From positions 93,007 to 157,006 of the forward strand of contig NZ_KE386914.1 in NCBI RefSeq assembly GCF_000429545.1: a DNA stretch of 64,000 nucleotides, in the 5' to 3' direction. This DNA is from Arenibacter certesii DSM 19833 (GTDB lineage: Bacteria; Bacteroidota; Bacteroidia; Flavobacteriales; Flavobacteriaceae). Position numbers and translations under genes: made by a program. Positions 18,990-28,082 of this stretch are shown here, piece by piece. The notes beneath the pieces were generated by a model. The model saw only the letters and a list, made by a program, of their open reading frames with translations. It was not told the DNA's origin and did no database searches. Numbering within the stretch: the stretch's first letter is position 1; each line of letters opens with the position of its first letter.

Positions 18990-20174
18990 CTATTCTTTTT
19001 TGAGTTTATTTAAAATACTTCGAGGCACTGAAATAATTGTTCCATGCCTAGCACCATCTGGGAATTTTACCCGATCAGAAACCTCTATCCAGTTTTCTAA
19101 ATTTTCTGAAGAAACTGCTCCGTATTGGTGATGTATATATTTATCAAAATAAACAATAAACTTTCCATTTACATAGGTTGTAGTAGGACCTTCCGCCCAA
19201 TAGTCCCCTGTGATAGGTTTCCCTGGTGCACTATAGGGACCTTCCACAGAACTACTAAAGGCTATCTTAATATTTTTTTGGGCGGGCTCAATAGTTTCAT
19301 CCTTTAAAAACATTACATACTGGTCTTTAACTTTTATGATATGTGAATCTATTACATTAAAACCGGGTTCATACAGTAGTTGCGTTTTGGTGTAGTTTTT
19401 AAAATCTTTTGTTGTGGTGTAATATATGCGATGGTTATATCCATTTTCTTTTTCAGACTTTGTTTCTTGAAATTGCCCTTCCACTGTACTGGCCCAATAG
19501 ATTATATATCTCTCAGTATCAAGGTCGAATGTTATTTCGGGTGCCCAGGTATTTCGACTATCTTTTTCATGGGCCATAACGGGAATAAACTGTTGTTCGG
19601 ACCAATTTATAAGATCTTTAGAGTAGGCATACCCTATCCCATTATCCGTCCAACTTACCGTCCATACCATGTGATAGTTGCCGTCTCCCCCTATAATTAT
19701 GCATGGGTCGCGCATAAGTTTATCTTTTCCTACGGTTGGACTCAAAAATGATGTGTCGTTCTTTAAAGCCTTCCATACAAATCCGTCCTCGCTAAACGCC
19801 AAATGGAGTCCGTCCTCACCATTGCCTTTAAAGTAGGAGAATAACAGCACATCATCCTGGGGATTTCCGACTTCTAGATAAATAGGAGGCCATTGTTCTA
19901 CATCTAGGTTTGTAGCAGATACTACCTTTGCCTCCGTAGAATCCTCAACAGATGGGCTGCTCATTCCATATTGCTCTTTAAAAGATAATGAAAGGTCATT
20001 TTTCCAAACATTATCATTTGAGTATTGACCCCTTATTTCAAAATTCTTATCGTGATTTACCACCGTATTAATTCTATAAAGGTCTGGTGACATCCTGGAA
20101 TGGGATAATAATGTCCCGTATGTGATATAAAATAAGAGGGTGATAAATTGGTATTTAAAATTTTTCCTGGCCAT
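18990..20174 (-). CDS. Glycoside hydrolase family 43-like secreted protein
   Basis: The 394-residue protein has an N-terminal hydrophobic signal (FITLLFYITYGTLL). The rest is built of repeated propeller-like blades: VLLFSYFKGNGEDGLHLAFS, LMRDPCIIIGGDGNYHMVWT, IGYAYSKDLINW, NTWAPEITFD and WAEGPTTTYVNGKFIVYF. The RDP...GxYHM, APEI and EGPT elements are the usual places of the catalytic acids in GH43 and related five-bladed propellers (clan GH-F). Activity on arabinosides or xylosides is possible, but the subfamily cannot be fixed. Its neighbours are a secreted nucleoside-hydrolase-like gene downstream and a lipoprotein upstream on the same strand, suggesting a small secreted group. Confidence 0.75.
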   Translation of the reverse strand: MARKNFKYQFITLLFYITYGTLLSHSRMSPDLYRINTVVNHDKNFEIRGQYSNDNVWKNDLSLSFKEQYGMSSPSVEDSTEAKVVSATNLDVEQWPPIYLEVGNPQDDVLLFSYFKGNGEDGLHLAFSEDGFVWKALKNDTSFLSPTVGKDKLMRDPCIIIGGDGNYHMVWTVSWTDNGIGYAYSKDLINWSEQQFIPVMAHEKDSRNTWAPEITFDLDTERYIIYWASTVEGQFQETKSEKENGYNHRIYYTTTKDFKNYTKTQLLYEPGFNVIDSHIIKVKDQYVMFLKDETIEPAQKNIKIAFSSSVEGPYSAPGKPITGDYWAEGPTTTYVNGKFIVYFDKYIHHQYGAVSSENLENWIEVSDRVKFPDGARHGTIISVPRSILNKLKKE

Positions 20175-20277
20175 TTGGTAATATAGTTTTTTAAAGCTTC
20201 TCTTTTCAGCGGGAGTCTGATTTTGTATACAACGTTGGCCGGATTGTGTTGATAAAGCAAATTTCTACTGAAATCGA

Positions 20278-21120
20278 TTACTCAAAATAGTCTTCTGGCA
20301 GGTACACATAATAAGAATTAGAAGAAATATGTTTAAAACGATAATTTACCTTCATATTATAATATGCAAAGTCTGTCTCTTCACTTAAAACCATAGTGTT
20401 CTTAGGTATTCCGATAGGAAAAGAAATAGGGAGTTCTATATCACCCTCCAAATTATTAAAGTGATGCAAAGGCCGCATATCTATATCACTAGTACCCACA
20501 TAAAATACCGAAGGATCTGGTTGACCTTTAAAAAACACCTCATATTTTTCACCTTTAAAAACTTCCCAACCATGAACCGAATCTCCAAAATTTTTAATTT
20601 CTCCTCTTGGCTTCCAAAAATAGGAGAATTCCTTTTCATCAACAAAATCAATTACCTGTCTATCTATTGTATTCGGCGTATTCATCTCAGGTTCTTGATA
20701 ATTAAAAATATATTCTCCATTTGGCTTAGCAAGTACCCATTCGCACATTTCACTACTCACTCCAAAAGAGCTTAATCTTTCAAACAACCAATAGTTTAAA
20801 TTTGGTTCCCTAAATACCCACATTTCCTTCCATTCTCTATCTTCACTGAGATATTCCCAGATCCATAATTCGGTGAAATGAATTTCTTTTATACCTTCCG
20901 TATTATTAGGCTCCGCATACTGATCCTCATACTGCTGAAAGTCTACTTCTGCTTCTTCACTTTCCAACTCTGGATCACCTATGATTATAGTGCTATTTTC
21001 AAAATGATCCAATGCATCAACTTCTATTAGGGAATCTGTTGTTCCTTTAAATTTTTCTGATATAAATGCGCAGCTTGTAAAAAGAAAGAGTAAGCTAAAG
21101 TAAGTCAAACACTTTGTCAT
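20278..21120 (-). CDS. Hypothetical lipoprotein
   Basis: The 280-residue product has a clear lipoprotein signal (LLFLFTSCAF; lipid-modified Cys17). It is rich in acidic and aromatic residues (FTELWIWEYLSEDREWKEMW). No family is recognised. It ends with YRFKHISSNSYYVYLPEDYF. The gene lies 103 bases upstream of the GH43-like gene on the same strand and may be co-expressed. It is divergent from the serine hydrolase gene. Confidence 0.65.
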   Translation of the reverse strand: MTKCLTYFSLLFLFTSCAFISEKFKGTTDSLIEVDALDHFENSTIIIGDPELESEEAEVDFQQYEDQYAEPNNTEGIKEIHFTELWIWEYLSEDREWKEMWVFREPNLNYWLFERLSSFGVSSEMCEWVLAKPNGEYIFNYQEPEMNTPNTIDRQVIDFVDEKEFSYFWKPRGEIKNFGDSVHGWEVFKGEKYEVFFKGQPDPSVFYVGTSDIDMRPLHHFNNLEGDIELPISFPIGIPKNTMVLSEETDFAYYNMKVNYRFKHISSNSYYVYLPEDYFE

Positions 21121-21497
21121 TATTATAACTTCTTAAGTTGTTCAATAGAAATTTGATACTTATATCCGAATTTTAAATATATGCAAAAATTTTCCTTTTG
21201 ATCGCCTAATTAAAGTAAACCCAGAGGTTTAAAGATGAATATTCGTTTAAAATCAGTAAAGCTTATAATTAACCTGATATTGAAGATTTAGAATCTAAAA
21301 TCACTACATAACGGATAGCACTATAATCACCTAAGAATACAATCTATTTTTTCACTAATATCTATTTGCGTATGCAAGAAGCTTGCTCAATTTTTTTTTA
21401 GTTGAGTTTAATAAAATAGAAACCTTATTTTTAACTGTCTAAGGACAATAAAAGCTTCGGTTAAGTTCAATTAAAAACATCAAGAAACCTTCCAATA
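21121..21497. other. Divergent intergenic region with an orphan terminator-like hairpin
   Basis: This 377-base gap lies between a minus-strand lipoprotein gene and a plus-strand serine hydrolase gene. It should contain both promoters; no convincing consensus was found. A strong terminator-like hairpin sits at 21374-21399. Confidence 0.6.
21374..21399 (+). terminator. Terminator-like hairpin in a 5' region
   Basis: GCAAG (21374-21378) pairs with CTTGC (21382-21386) around a 3-base loop, followed after TCAA by a run of nine T residues. There is no plus-strand gene upstream within 4 kb, so this would end a leader transcript or a small RNA, or attenuate the serine hydrolase gene starting at 21498. 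Confidence 0.5.
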
Positions 21498-23072
21498 ATG
21501 AAAAAATCCATATCACCATACTTAGTCGCATTTTATTTATTGGTAGGTCAAAACTTAATGAGCCAGAACTATAGTTCTTTTCAAATAGATTCCATAGTCA
21601 AAAAATCTATGTCTATAAGGCCTAATGCTGGGATAGCCGTTGCGGTGGTTAAAGACAATGAGGTGGTTCATTTAAAAGGCTATGGGGTAACATCTATCCT
21701 TACCAAGGAAGCAGTAGATGAGAATACACTGTTTGCAATAGCCTCTAACTCCAAAGCGTTTACTACCACGGCACTAGCCATATTGGTGGATGAAGGCAAA
21801 CTTAGTTGGGATGATAAGGTTGTGGATCATATCCCTGAATTTAAAATGTACTCCCCTTATGTTACGGAAAACTTTAATATACAAGATTTACTAACACACC
21901 GGAGCGGTTTAGGTTTAGGCGCTGGAGATTTAATGTTCTTCCCTGATGGGTCTGATTTTACTATTGGGGATGTATTACAAAGTTTTCAGTATCAAAAGCC
22001 CGTATCCGCATTCAGGACGAAATACGATTATGATAATTTACTTTACGTAGTGGCCGGGGAAGTAGTAGCACGAGTAAGTGGAATGGGCTGGGCCAACTTT
22101 GTAGAAACCAAAATAATGGATCCTTTGGGGATGAATAGGTCTGTTGGCGTATATCAGCGATTACAAGATAAAAACAATGTCGCATTTCCACACTCAAGCG
22201 AAAATGGTGAACTAAGGCAATTGGAACATTATACAAAAAGTGACGCATCACTTGGTGCTGCAGGGGGAATATATGCCAGTGTAAACGATCTAAGCAAGTG
22301 GCTATTGTTAAATTTAAATAACGGGAAATATGGTGCGAATTTTAACAAACAACTTATTTCTGAAAACAATCATAAGGAATTGTGGAAACCCCACACCAAT
22401 ATAGGTTTTAATGTGGCGCCATCACCACCGTATAAAACTCACTTTAGCGCTTATGGTCTAGGTTGGCTTCTGAGTGATAAAAACGGATTTATTGTTGTAG
22501 AACATACCGGAGGGCTGCCTGGGATGCTATCTAGAACCATGCTTATTCCCGAACTAAATGTTGGGATTGTTGTACTAACCAATACTGATCCAGGTGCGTA
22601 TAGTTTTTCTACTATAGCCAGTACCATAGCGGACGCTTATCTCGGTGTAGATAAAACCGACTGGATAGCCAATGCAGATAAGAGGTTACAGGAAAGTGAA
22701 GCGGAATCCGATTCGATTACCACAGCGGTGTGGCAAACGGTAGCCAAACCGAAATCAACCAAAATTGACTACTCCAATTTTGTTGGCACCTACCAAGATA
22801 ATTGGTTTGGGAAGGTAGAAGTCTTTTTAAAAAATGGCAAGCCATGGTTTACATCCTATAGATCCCCAAAGTTAAATGGAGAGATGTTTTTTTATAAAGC
22901 GAATACGTTTGCAGTAAAATGGGAATATAGGGATATGCCGTGTGACGCTTTTGCTATGTTCACTTTAGATGAGAATGGTAAGGCAATAGGAATAAAAATG
23001 AAAGGCATATCACCGTATATAGATTTCAGCTTCGATTTCCAAGATTTAGATCTAAAACGAATTGACAAATAA
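21498..23072 (+). CDS. Serine hydrolase, class C beta-lactamase-related, with DUF3471-like C-terminus
   Basis: The 524-residue protein has a signal peptide (to about residue 22) and a beta-lactamase-fold domain with the three active-site motifs: SxxK at Ser83-Asn-Ser-Lys86, YxN at Tyr178-Asp-Asn180 and HTG at 336-338. Residues from about 415 form a DUF3471-like beta domain (FVGTYQDNWFGKVEVFLKNG). Family members are usually esterases or D-amino-acid peptidases rather than true beta-lactamases, so drug resistance should not be assumed. It is monocistronic and convergent with the universal stress gene, with a strong shared terminator between. Confidence 0.87.
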   Translation: MKKSISPYLVAFYLLVGQNLMSQNYSSFQIDSIVKKSMSIRPNAGIAVAVVKDNEVVHLKGYGVTSILTKEAVDENTLFAIASNSKAFTTTALAILVDEGKLSWDDKVVDHIPEFKMYSPYVTENFNIQDLLTHRSGLGLGAGDLMFFPDGSDFTIGDVLQSFQYQKPVSAFRTKYDYDNLLYVVAGEVVARVSGMGWANFVETKIMDPLGMNRSVGVYQRLQDKNNVAFPHSSENGELRQLEHYTKSDASLGAAGGIYASVNDLSKWLLLNLNNGKYGANFNKQLISENNHKELWKPHTNIGFNVAPSPPYKTHFSAYGLGWLLSDKNGFIVVEHTGGLPGMLSRTMLIPELNVGIVVLTNTDPGAYSFSTIASTIADAYLGVDKTDWIANADKRLQESEAESDSITTAVWQTVAKPKSTKIDYSNFVGTYQDNWFGKVEVFLKNGKPWFTSYRSPKLNGEMFFYKANTFAVKWEYRDMPCDAFAMFTLDENGKAIGIKMKGISPYIDFSFDFQDLDLKRIDK

Positions 23073-23214
23073 GCATAGAGGGATAACCGTCATAAATTCA
23101 GGGAGTTTTCCCTTAACATTTCTGCGCTTCAGTTTTAATTGTTTTATTGTATAATTACTACATCTGTCCTATTCTAGCGCATCTTACTAAATTGGCTTGT
23201 AAAAAATGTAGTTC

Positions 23215-23260
23215 AATAGTATAAAATCTGCCCAAAGAAAGGCAGATTTCATACTATTTT
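23215..23260. terminator. Bidirectional terminator between convergent genes
   Basis: AATAGTATAAAATCTGCC (23215-23232) pairs with 23241-23258 in an 18-position stem with one mismatch, around an 8-base loop. The stem has T/A runs on both sides. It serves the serine hydrolase (+) and universal stress protein (-) genes. Confidence 0.8.
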
Positions 23261-23333
23261 ACATTACCCATTTGATCATTCCATATTAAAAAAAATGTAT
23301 TGATTTTGGATAGCCAGAAAACAAATTATAACA

Positions 23334-24188
23334 CTAGTTAGTATGTGGAACTACAAAAAATGGAATGTCGGAATGATATCCTAATCGCTTTATAACGGGC
23401 TCTTTAATAAAATCCTCAATTATACCATGCTCATAATTAATCATAGTAAGGATATTGATATTATTTTCCTCAATAAAGCTTTCTATTGCATGTTCCTTCT
23501 TCCCTTTGTCAGGCACCCAATTAAAACTATGCTGATAGTCCTTTAAATTAGTTTTTAGGAAATCCATATTCGCATTCTGTGTTTCAGTAAGGTGCTCCTT
23601 GCTATTAATATGCAGCACTTTAATTCTTGAGTTATGGATATCTGCTAAATTTTTTATGGGCTGTAATTCATCTCCATACCCTCTATTAAAATCGGTAGGA
23701 AAGCCAATCTGATTTGGTGTTACATATGCAAAATTACTTGGCACCAACAATAAAGGACAAAGTCTCACCTTGTCTATTACAGATACGGTATTGCTTCCTA
23801 AAAGAAACTCTTTGGCACCCGTAGCACCTTTTGTTCCCATTATTATTTGGTCTATATGATGCTCTTCAATTACATTTTTTATAGCATCCAATAACGGATC
23901 TAGACGAAAAAGGATTTCAAACTTATGCTCGCTGTTTGTGCTTTCACTTATAGCGAGTTCTTTCACCTCTGCCAAATGCGCTTTTGATTTGTCTTGAAGA
24001 ATGTCTATATAACTAGGAGAAACATAGGTCCTAGAGCCGGAACTGAATGTCCAAGCGTGTAAAAAATAAAAGGTACACGGCTTTTCAGCATATAGTTTTA
24101 AAGCATATAGTGCAGCACTCCAGGCATTTTCTGAAAAATCTGTTGGTATTAAAATATGATGTCTCATGCTCATATTACTTCTTATCAT
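23334..24188 (-). CDS. Universal stress protein family, tandem UspA domains
   Basis: The 284-residue protein holds two UspA-like domains. The first begins HILIPTDFSENAW and ends with the ATP-binding motif G-2x-G-9x-G-S (Gly118, Gly121, Gly131, Ser132). The second starts near NQIGFPTDFNRGYGDE and lacks that motif. Tandem USPs of this type bind ATP or act in general stress. Start codons at 24188, 24173 and 24167 are all in frame; the last (MRHHILIPTD) matches the family best, the first gives the longest product. It is divergent from the APC permease gene. Confidence 0.85.
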   Translation of the reverse strand: MIRSNMSMRHHILIPTDFSENAWSAALYALKLYAEKPCTFYFLHAWTFSSGSRTYVSPSYIDILQDKSKAHLAEVKELAISESTNSEHKFEILFRLDPLLDAIKNVIEEHHIDQIIMGTKGATGAKEFLLGSNTVSVIDKVRLCPLLLVPSNFAYVTPNQIGFPTDFNRGYGDELQPIKNLADIHNSRIKVLHINSKEHLTETQNANMDFLKTNLKDYQHSFNWVPDKGKKEHAIESFIEENNINILTMINYEHGIIEDFIKEPVIKRLGYHSDIPFFVVPHTN

Positions 24189-24525
24189 TTTTAAAAAATT
24201 AAATCTTCATTCTAAAAAGTAAAACTAAGAAATAACGACTAGGAGTAAAATGACATCTGTCAGGTTTTAATCGAATTTAATAAACAAGCGTTGGCTGTCA
24301 ATTACCGGGTTATTACTTCCGGTCGTCTAACCTCACTACGGTCATTGATTACGCTACTTAAATAGAACTTGTTCTCTCAAGGTTTAATATTTATCTTCCC
24401 CCCCTATTTAACATCCTGCTTTTATAGCTACATAAGAAGTAGAAATTGAGGTAAATGATCCCTATTGGGAATGGATAAATGGAAGTAGCAAATGTTTAAT
24501 TGATAGTAACTACAAAAGAGAAAGA
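24189..24525. other. Divergent promoter region
   Basis: This 337-base gap lies between the divergent universal stress and permease genes. It contains the near-palindrome TGACATCTGTCA (24251-24262), 62 bases upstream of the stress gene start. No other structure or frame is seen. Confidence 0.5.
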
Positions 24526-25782
24526 ATGAAAAATCCCGTTGATAAAGGGCTTCTAAGGTCTTTAACCTTAATGGATGCGATTGGCATTGGTTTAGGTGCG
24601 ATTATAGGAGCCGGTATATTTGTAGTAACCGGAATTGCAGCTGGTGTTTCGGGTCCGGCTTTTATCATTGGACTTTTGGCAGCAGGAATTATCGCTGCTT
24701 TTAATGCATTGAGTTCAGCACAATTAGCAGCTGTATATCCGCATTCCGGAGGCACCTACGAATATGGGTATATTTTAATAAATCCCGCTTTTGGTTTTTC
24801 CGCTGGTTGGATGTTTCTAATTAGCAAACTTTCGGCAGCAGGTGTTGTAGCTATAGGATTTGGTAGCTATTTTCATCAATTAGTTCCAATAGTATCTCCT
24901 ATTACCCTTTCTATTATGGCCGTTATTCTGCTCACAGCTGCCAATTATTTTGGTATTAAAAAAGTTGGTATTTTGAATTTTGCTATTATCACCGTCACCC
25001 TGATTTCCCTTTTATATTTAACGTTTAGTGGAATATCCGAAATTAAAGAGGAGAACTTTAAACCCTTTGCGCCATTTGGAATTTCAGGAATAGCAGAAGC
25101 TGCGGCAATCCTATTTTTTGCATTTACGGGATACGCGAGAATCGCGACGCTTGCAGAAGAAGTAGCGGAGCCCAAGAAAACTATACCTAAAGCAATTATT
25201 ATTACCATTGTAACTGCTATAGTATTATATGTTGCCATTTCTATAGTAGCTATTGGGGTTATAGGTTCGGAAAAGATGGCAAATAGCACTTCTCCTTTAC
25301 AAGTGGTTGCCAACGCACTTTCTACTCCTGCAATTAGCACTATAATAACTATAGGCGCTTCTACGGCCATGTTAGGGGTACTACTAAGTCAGGTTTTAGG
25401 AATAAGTAGAATGATGCTGGCCATGGGTAGGCGGCGCGATTTGCCACCTATATTTCAAAACATACACAGTCAATATCAGGTACCCCATATAGGGATAGTG
25501 GTTACAGGTGCAATCATTTTACTGTTTACCATCCTCGGATCATTCGAGTTTATTGTAAGAGCGGCCACGTTTACTATTCTGTTGTATTACAGCATAACTA
25601 ATATTGCAGCCATAAGACAACCTTTAAAGGAACGGTTATATGGCAAATTCATCCCTATTTGTGGTCTTTTAGGATGCTTAATTATGTCGGTATCCTTACC
25701 CATAAACGTGATAATTTCTGGTGTTGGATTACTCATTATTGGTTTTGTGATCCGGTTCTTAGTTCATAAAGTATATCGGTAG
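24526..25782 (+). CDS. APC superfamily amino acid permease
   Basis: The 418-residue protein has about 12 membrane helices. The first helix region LTLMDAIGIGLGAIIGAGIF contains the GxGxxIGxGIF substrate-binding break typical of APC transporters. The sequences AYPHSGGTYEY-like (VYPHSGGTYEYGY) and FFAFTGYARIATLAEEV follow as expected for the family. It is expected to import amino acids by proton symport or exchange; the substrate is unknown. The size is normal for short APC members. It is divergent from the universal stress gene. Confidence 0.88.
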   Translation: MKNPVDKGLLRSLTLMDAIGIGLGAIIGAGIFVVTGIAAGVSGPAFIIGLLAAGIIAAFNALSSAQLAAVYPHSGGTYEYGYILINPAFGFSAGWMFLISKLSAAGVVAIGFGSYFHQLVPIVSPITLSIMAVILLTAANYFGIKKVGILNFAIITVTLISLLYLTFSGISEIKEENFKPFAPFGISGIAEAAAILFFAFTGYARIATLAEEVAEPKKTIPKAIIITIVTAIVLYVAISIVAIGVIGSEKMANSTSPLQVVANALSTPAISTIITIGASTAMLGVLLSQVLGISRMMLAMGRRRDLPPIFQNIHSQYQVPHIGIVVTGAIILLFTILGSFEFIVRAATFTILLYYSITNIAAIRQPLKERLYGKFIPICGLLGCLIMSVSLPINVIISGVGLLIIGFVIRFLVHKVYR

Positions 25783-26106
25783 GCCCTATACTAACCTTCT
25801 TCTATACCTAGAATTTGGATTTAGGAGTCAACAAAAATAGGTATGGTATATCAATTTGATTACTATGAGATGTGGGTCGATTATTTTTTTGTATCAAATT
25901 TTAGCAAGCAGCTCTCTAACTAGGAGTTTCCATTTCATATTCAATCCATTCCCTAAAAACCACTAAACCACTCATTTTTAGTCGTTTTACACTACTATCA
26001 TTTGCCATCTGCGGAAAATAGGCTATGTTGCTCAATTTGGTAAGAAAAAGAAAAACAGAAATGCCTTTCTTCTATTTTCTTCATAATGTCTATTATCATT
26101 TAATAC
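25783..26106. other. Intergenic region, no confident gene
   Basis: This 324-base gap lies between the permease and the rRNA methyltransferase gene. A 30-codon minus-strand frame (25916-26008) looks slightly protein-like but is too short to call. No repeat or terminator was seen. Confidence 0.5.
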
Positions 26107-27339
26107 ATGAAAGTACCTGCAACTATTGCCATTAAACTAACTAAAGCAGCCGAAAAAGCTGTTAAACAAGGACATCCTTGGGTATTTGAACAAAGTATTG
26201 AGAAGGGTCCGGCCGGAAATGCAATTCCGGGAAGTGTATGTGTGATTTTTGATCAAAGAACGAATAAACCCTTTGCATTTGGATTATGGGATCCAAGAGA
26301 AATCATCCGAATAAAGATTATTTATAGGGGTGCGCGCCTACAACTATCACCCAATTTTTGGAAAGTGCAACTTAAAGAAGCGTATTCCAAAAGAAAGCAC
26401 CTAATTACTAGCGGAGTTAGCGGGTATCGAGGTATTCATGGAGAAAACGATGGCTTTCCCGGCTTAGTATTAGATATTTATGCAGAAGTAGGGGTGCTAA
26501 AAATATACTCCGAAATTTGGAAACCTTATAAACAGCTACTGATACAAGAAATAAAAAAGCAGTTTAATATTGAGGCCATTGTGATCCGCTTTAGCCGTAA
26601 AATTTTAAAGAACAATCCCTTTTCTTATCAGGAAGGAGATGTCATAGGCAAAGTCCTGCACGATGAAAAGGTAGCTTTTAATGAGTATGGAGTACAATTC
26701 TTAGCCTATACCCGATCGGGGCATAAGACTGGATTCTTCTTAGACCAAAGACCTAACAGATTTTGGGTACAACAAAATGCAAGGGGAAAAAAGGTTTTGG
26801 ATGTCTTTAGCTATGCTGGTAGTTTTGGTATTCACGCATTAAAAGGTGAGGCTCAATCCTTAACCTCTATCGATATTAGCGCGCCCGCAATGGACGTGGC
26901 TTTCGAAAATTTGGAACTTAATGGATTAGATCCTACAAAATGGACTCCGGTGGTTGCGGATGCTTTTACGGCTTTAGAGGAATTAATTGATAATAAAAAA
27001 CAATTTGATATTGTTATCATAGATCCCCCTTCCTTTGCCAAACAAGCAACTGAAGTCCCCATTGCCCTTAAGCAATATGAACGATTGGCGCAGTTAGGAA
27101 AAGAATTGGTAGCTGTTAACGGCACTTTAATTTTAGGCTCCTGTTCTAGTCGAATCAACTTAGAAGACTTTCAGATGGTTCATCAAAATGGAGGAATTAC
27201 AAAATCTAATGGATGGAAGTATTTACAAACGACTTTACACGATGATGACCATCCAATTTCATTTCCAGAGAGCAACTATTTAAAAACAATTTTCTATAAA
27301 AAAATAAAGGAATCCCAAGCACATGCTATATTGGGCTAG
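26107..27339 (+). CDS. RlmI-like class I rRNA (cytosine-C5) methyltransferase
   Basis: The 410-residue protein has an N-terminal PUA-type RNA-binding region (KAVKQGHPWVFEQSI, NKPFAFGLWDP). A central EEHEE-like domain and a C-terminal SAM methyltransferase domain follow, with motif I VLDVFSYAGSFGIHAL, the acid in SLTSIDIS and motif IV IVIIDPPSFAKQ. CSSR near the end (LGSCSSRIN) is the usual cysteine motif. The family (RlmI/YccW) methylates C1962 of 23S rRNA. The target is assumed from family, hence no symbol. It is monocistronic. Confidence 0.88.
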   Translation: MKVPATIAIKLTKAAEKAVKQGHPWVFEQSIEKGPAGNAIPGSVCVIFDQRTNKPFAFGLWDPREIIRIKIIYRGARLQLSPNFWKVQLKEAYSKRKHLITSGVSGYRGIHGENDGFPGLVLDIYAEVGVLKIYSEIWKPYKQLLIQEIKKQFNIEAIVIRFSRKILKNNPFSYQEGDVIGKVLHDEKVAFNEYGVQFLAYTRSGHKTGFFLDQRPNRFWVQQNARGKKVLDVFSYAGSFGIHALKGEAQSLTSIDISAPAMDVAFENLELNGLDPTKWTPVVADAFTALEELIDNKKQFDIVIIDPPSFAKQATEVPIALKQYERLAQLGKELVAVNGTLILGSCSSRINLEDFQMVHQNGGITKSNGWKYLQTTLHDDDHPISFPESNYLKTIFYKKIKESQAHAILG

Positions 27340-27538
27340 ACCTATTAGTGAACAGGTGACTTACGGAAATAGTTTATAAAATTAAATTGTTTTCCTTTAT
27401 AAAAGGTCCTAATTCATTTTTTTTCTAAATAGTACATCCGGTTCAAAACTAAATGAGATATCGTTTTGTTTACTAATGTTCCGATCAACCATATCCGATT
27501 TTAATGAGCTTAGAGTGTGCCTAATGGAGAGGTGAAAA

Positions 27539-27781
27539 ATGGACAAGTCTGTATTCAGGGGAAATTTGGTGGATTTATGTTATTTTGGACTATCCCATCA
27601 AAACTTGTATTTTAAATCCGATTCCGGAAAGGAAATTAAAATCTTACTTAGCACAGTAAGCGTTCCTGCCCTGAGGTGTGAAAATTGTGGAGTAGTTATC
27701 CTTAATAAAGCAATAGTTTCACAGAGTCCGCAGGAAATACTCAATGAAATTCTTACTGTATCCGCTTCAAAAGAATTATAG
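27539..27781 (+). CDS. Small hypothetical protein with a half zinc-ribbon (DUF6487-like)
   Basis: The 80-residue product ends a beta-rich stretch with VPALRCENCGVVIL, a CxxC knuckle placed as in DUF6487-type zinc-ribbon proteins. The N-terminal CxxC partner usual in that family is absent (only DLCYF remains), so zinc binding may be lost or need a partner. A second small gene starts 9 bases downstream, suggesting a two-gene unit. The function is unknown. Confidence 0.55.
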   Translation: MDKSVFRGNLVDLCYFGLSHQNLYFKSDSGKEIKILLSTVSVPALRCENCGVVILNKAIVSQSPQEILNEILTVSASKEL

Positions 27782-27790
27782 GAAAGTAGT

Positions 27791-27973
27791 ATGAGGGCTT
27801 ATCCAGAGACCAATAGTCATGAAGAAATAGAGAAATTGTGGGACGATTTCTATTCCCCACAATCAACTAGTTTTAAAGAATCGTTCAACCAAGAAGAGCT
27901 ATCATTCTTATCGCAATTTAATGACGTAATAGCGACTAAAAATTGGAAAATAATTCAGGCCTTTGCGGATTAA
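27791..27973 (+). CDS. Small acidic hypothetical protein
   Basis: The 60-residue product is acidic, with Trp and Phe residues (EKLWDDFYSPQ, ELSFLSQFND) and a probable helix at the end. No family is recognised. It follows the DUF6487-like gene by 9 bases, so they are probably translated together. It has no close paralogue in the window. Confidence is moderate because of its short length. Confidence 0.45.
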   Translation: MRAYPETNSHEEIEKLWDDFYSPQSTSFKESFNQEELSFLSQFNDVIATKNWKIIQAFAD

Positions 27974-28082
27974 AAATTAGATTTGATAGTGGTAAAATAA
28001 AGAAACTAGTTAAAGGAAATTCTACAGTTTTACATTACTCTAGGATGCAACTTATTTACTAGATCCAATCAATCCATATTTG

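Noticed and set aside
20057..20260. 67-codon minus-strand frame over the start of the GH43-like gene
   Set aside because: It lies in another frame over the signal-peptide region of the GH43-like gene; no independent start signal or motif.
21498..23072. Possible beta-lactamase resistance gene
   Set aside because: Active-site motifs fit class C-related serine hydrolases, but the DUF3471-like domain and large size match the esterase/peptidase group rather than true beta-lactamases.
25916..26008. 30-codon minus-strand frame (MANDSSVKRLKMSG...)
   Set aside because: Looks somewhat protein-like and extends about 17 codons further upstream without ATG, but is too short and has no recognisable family.
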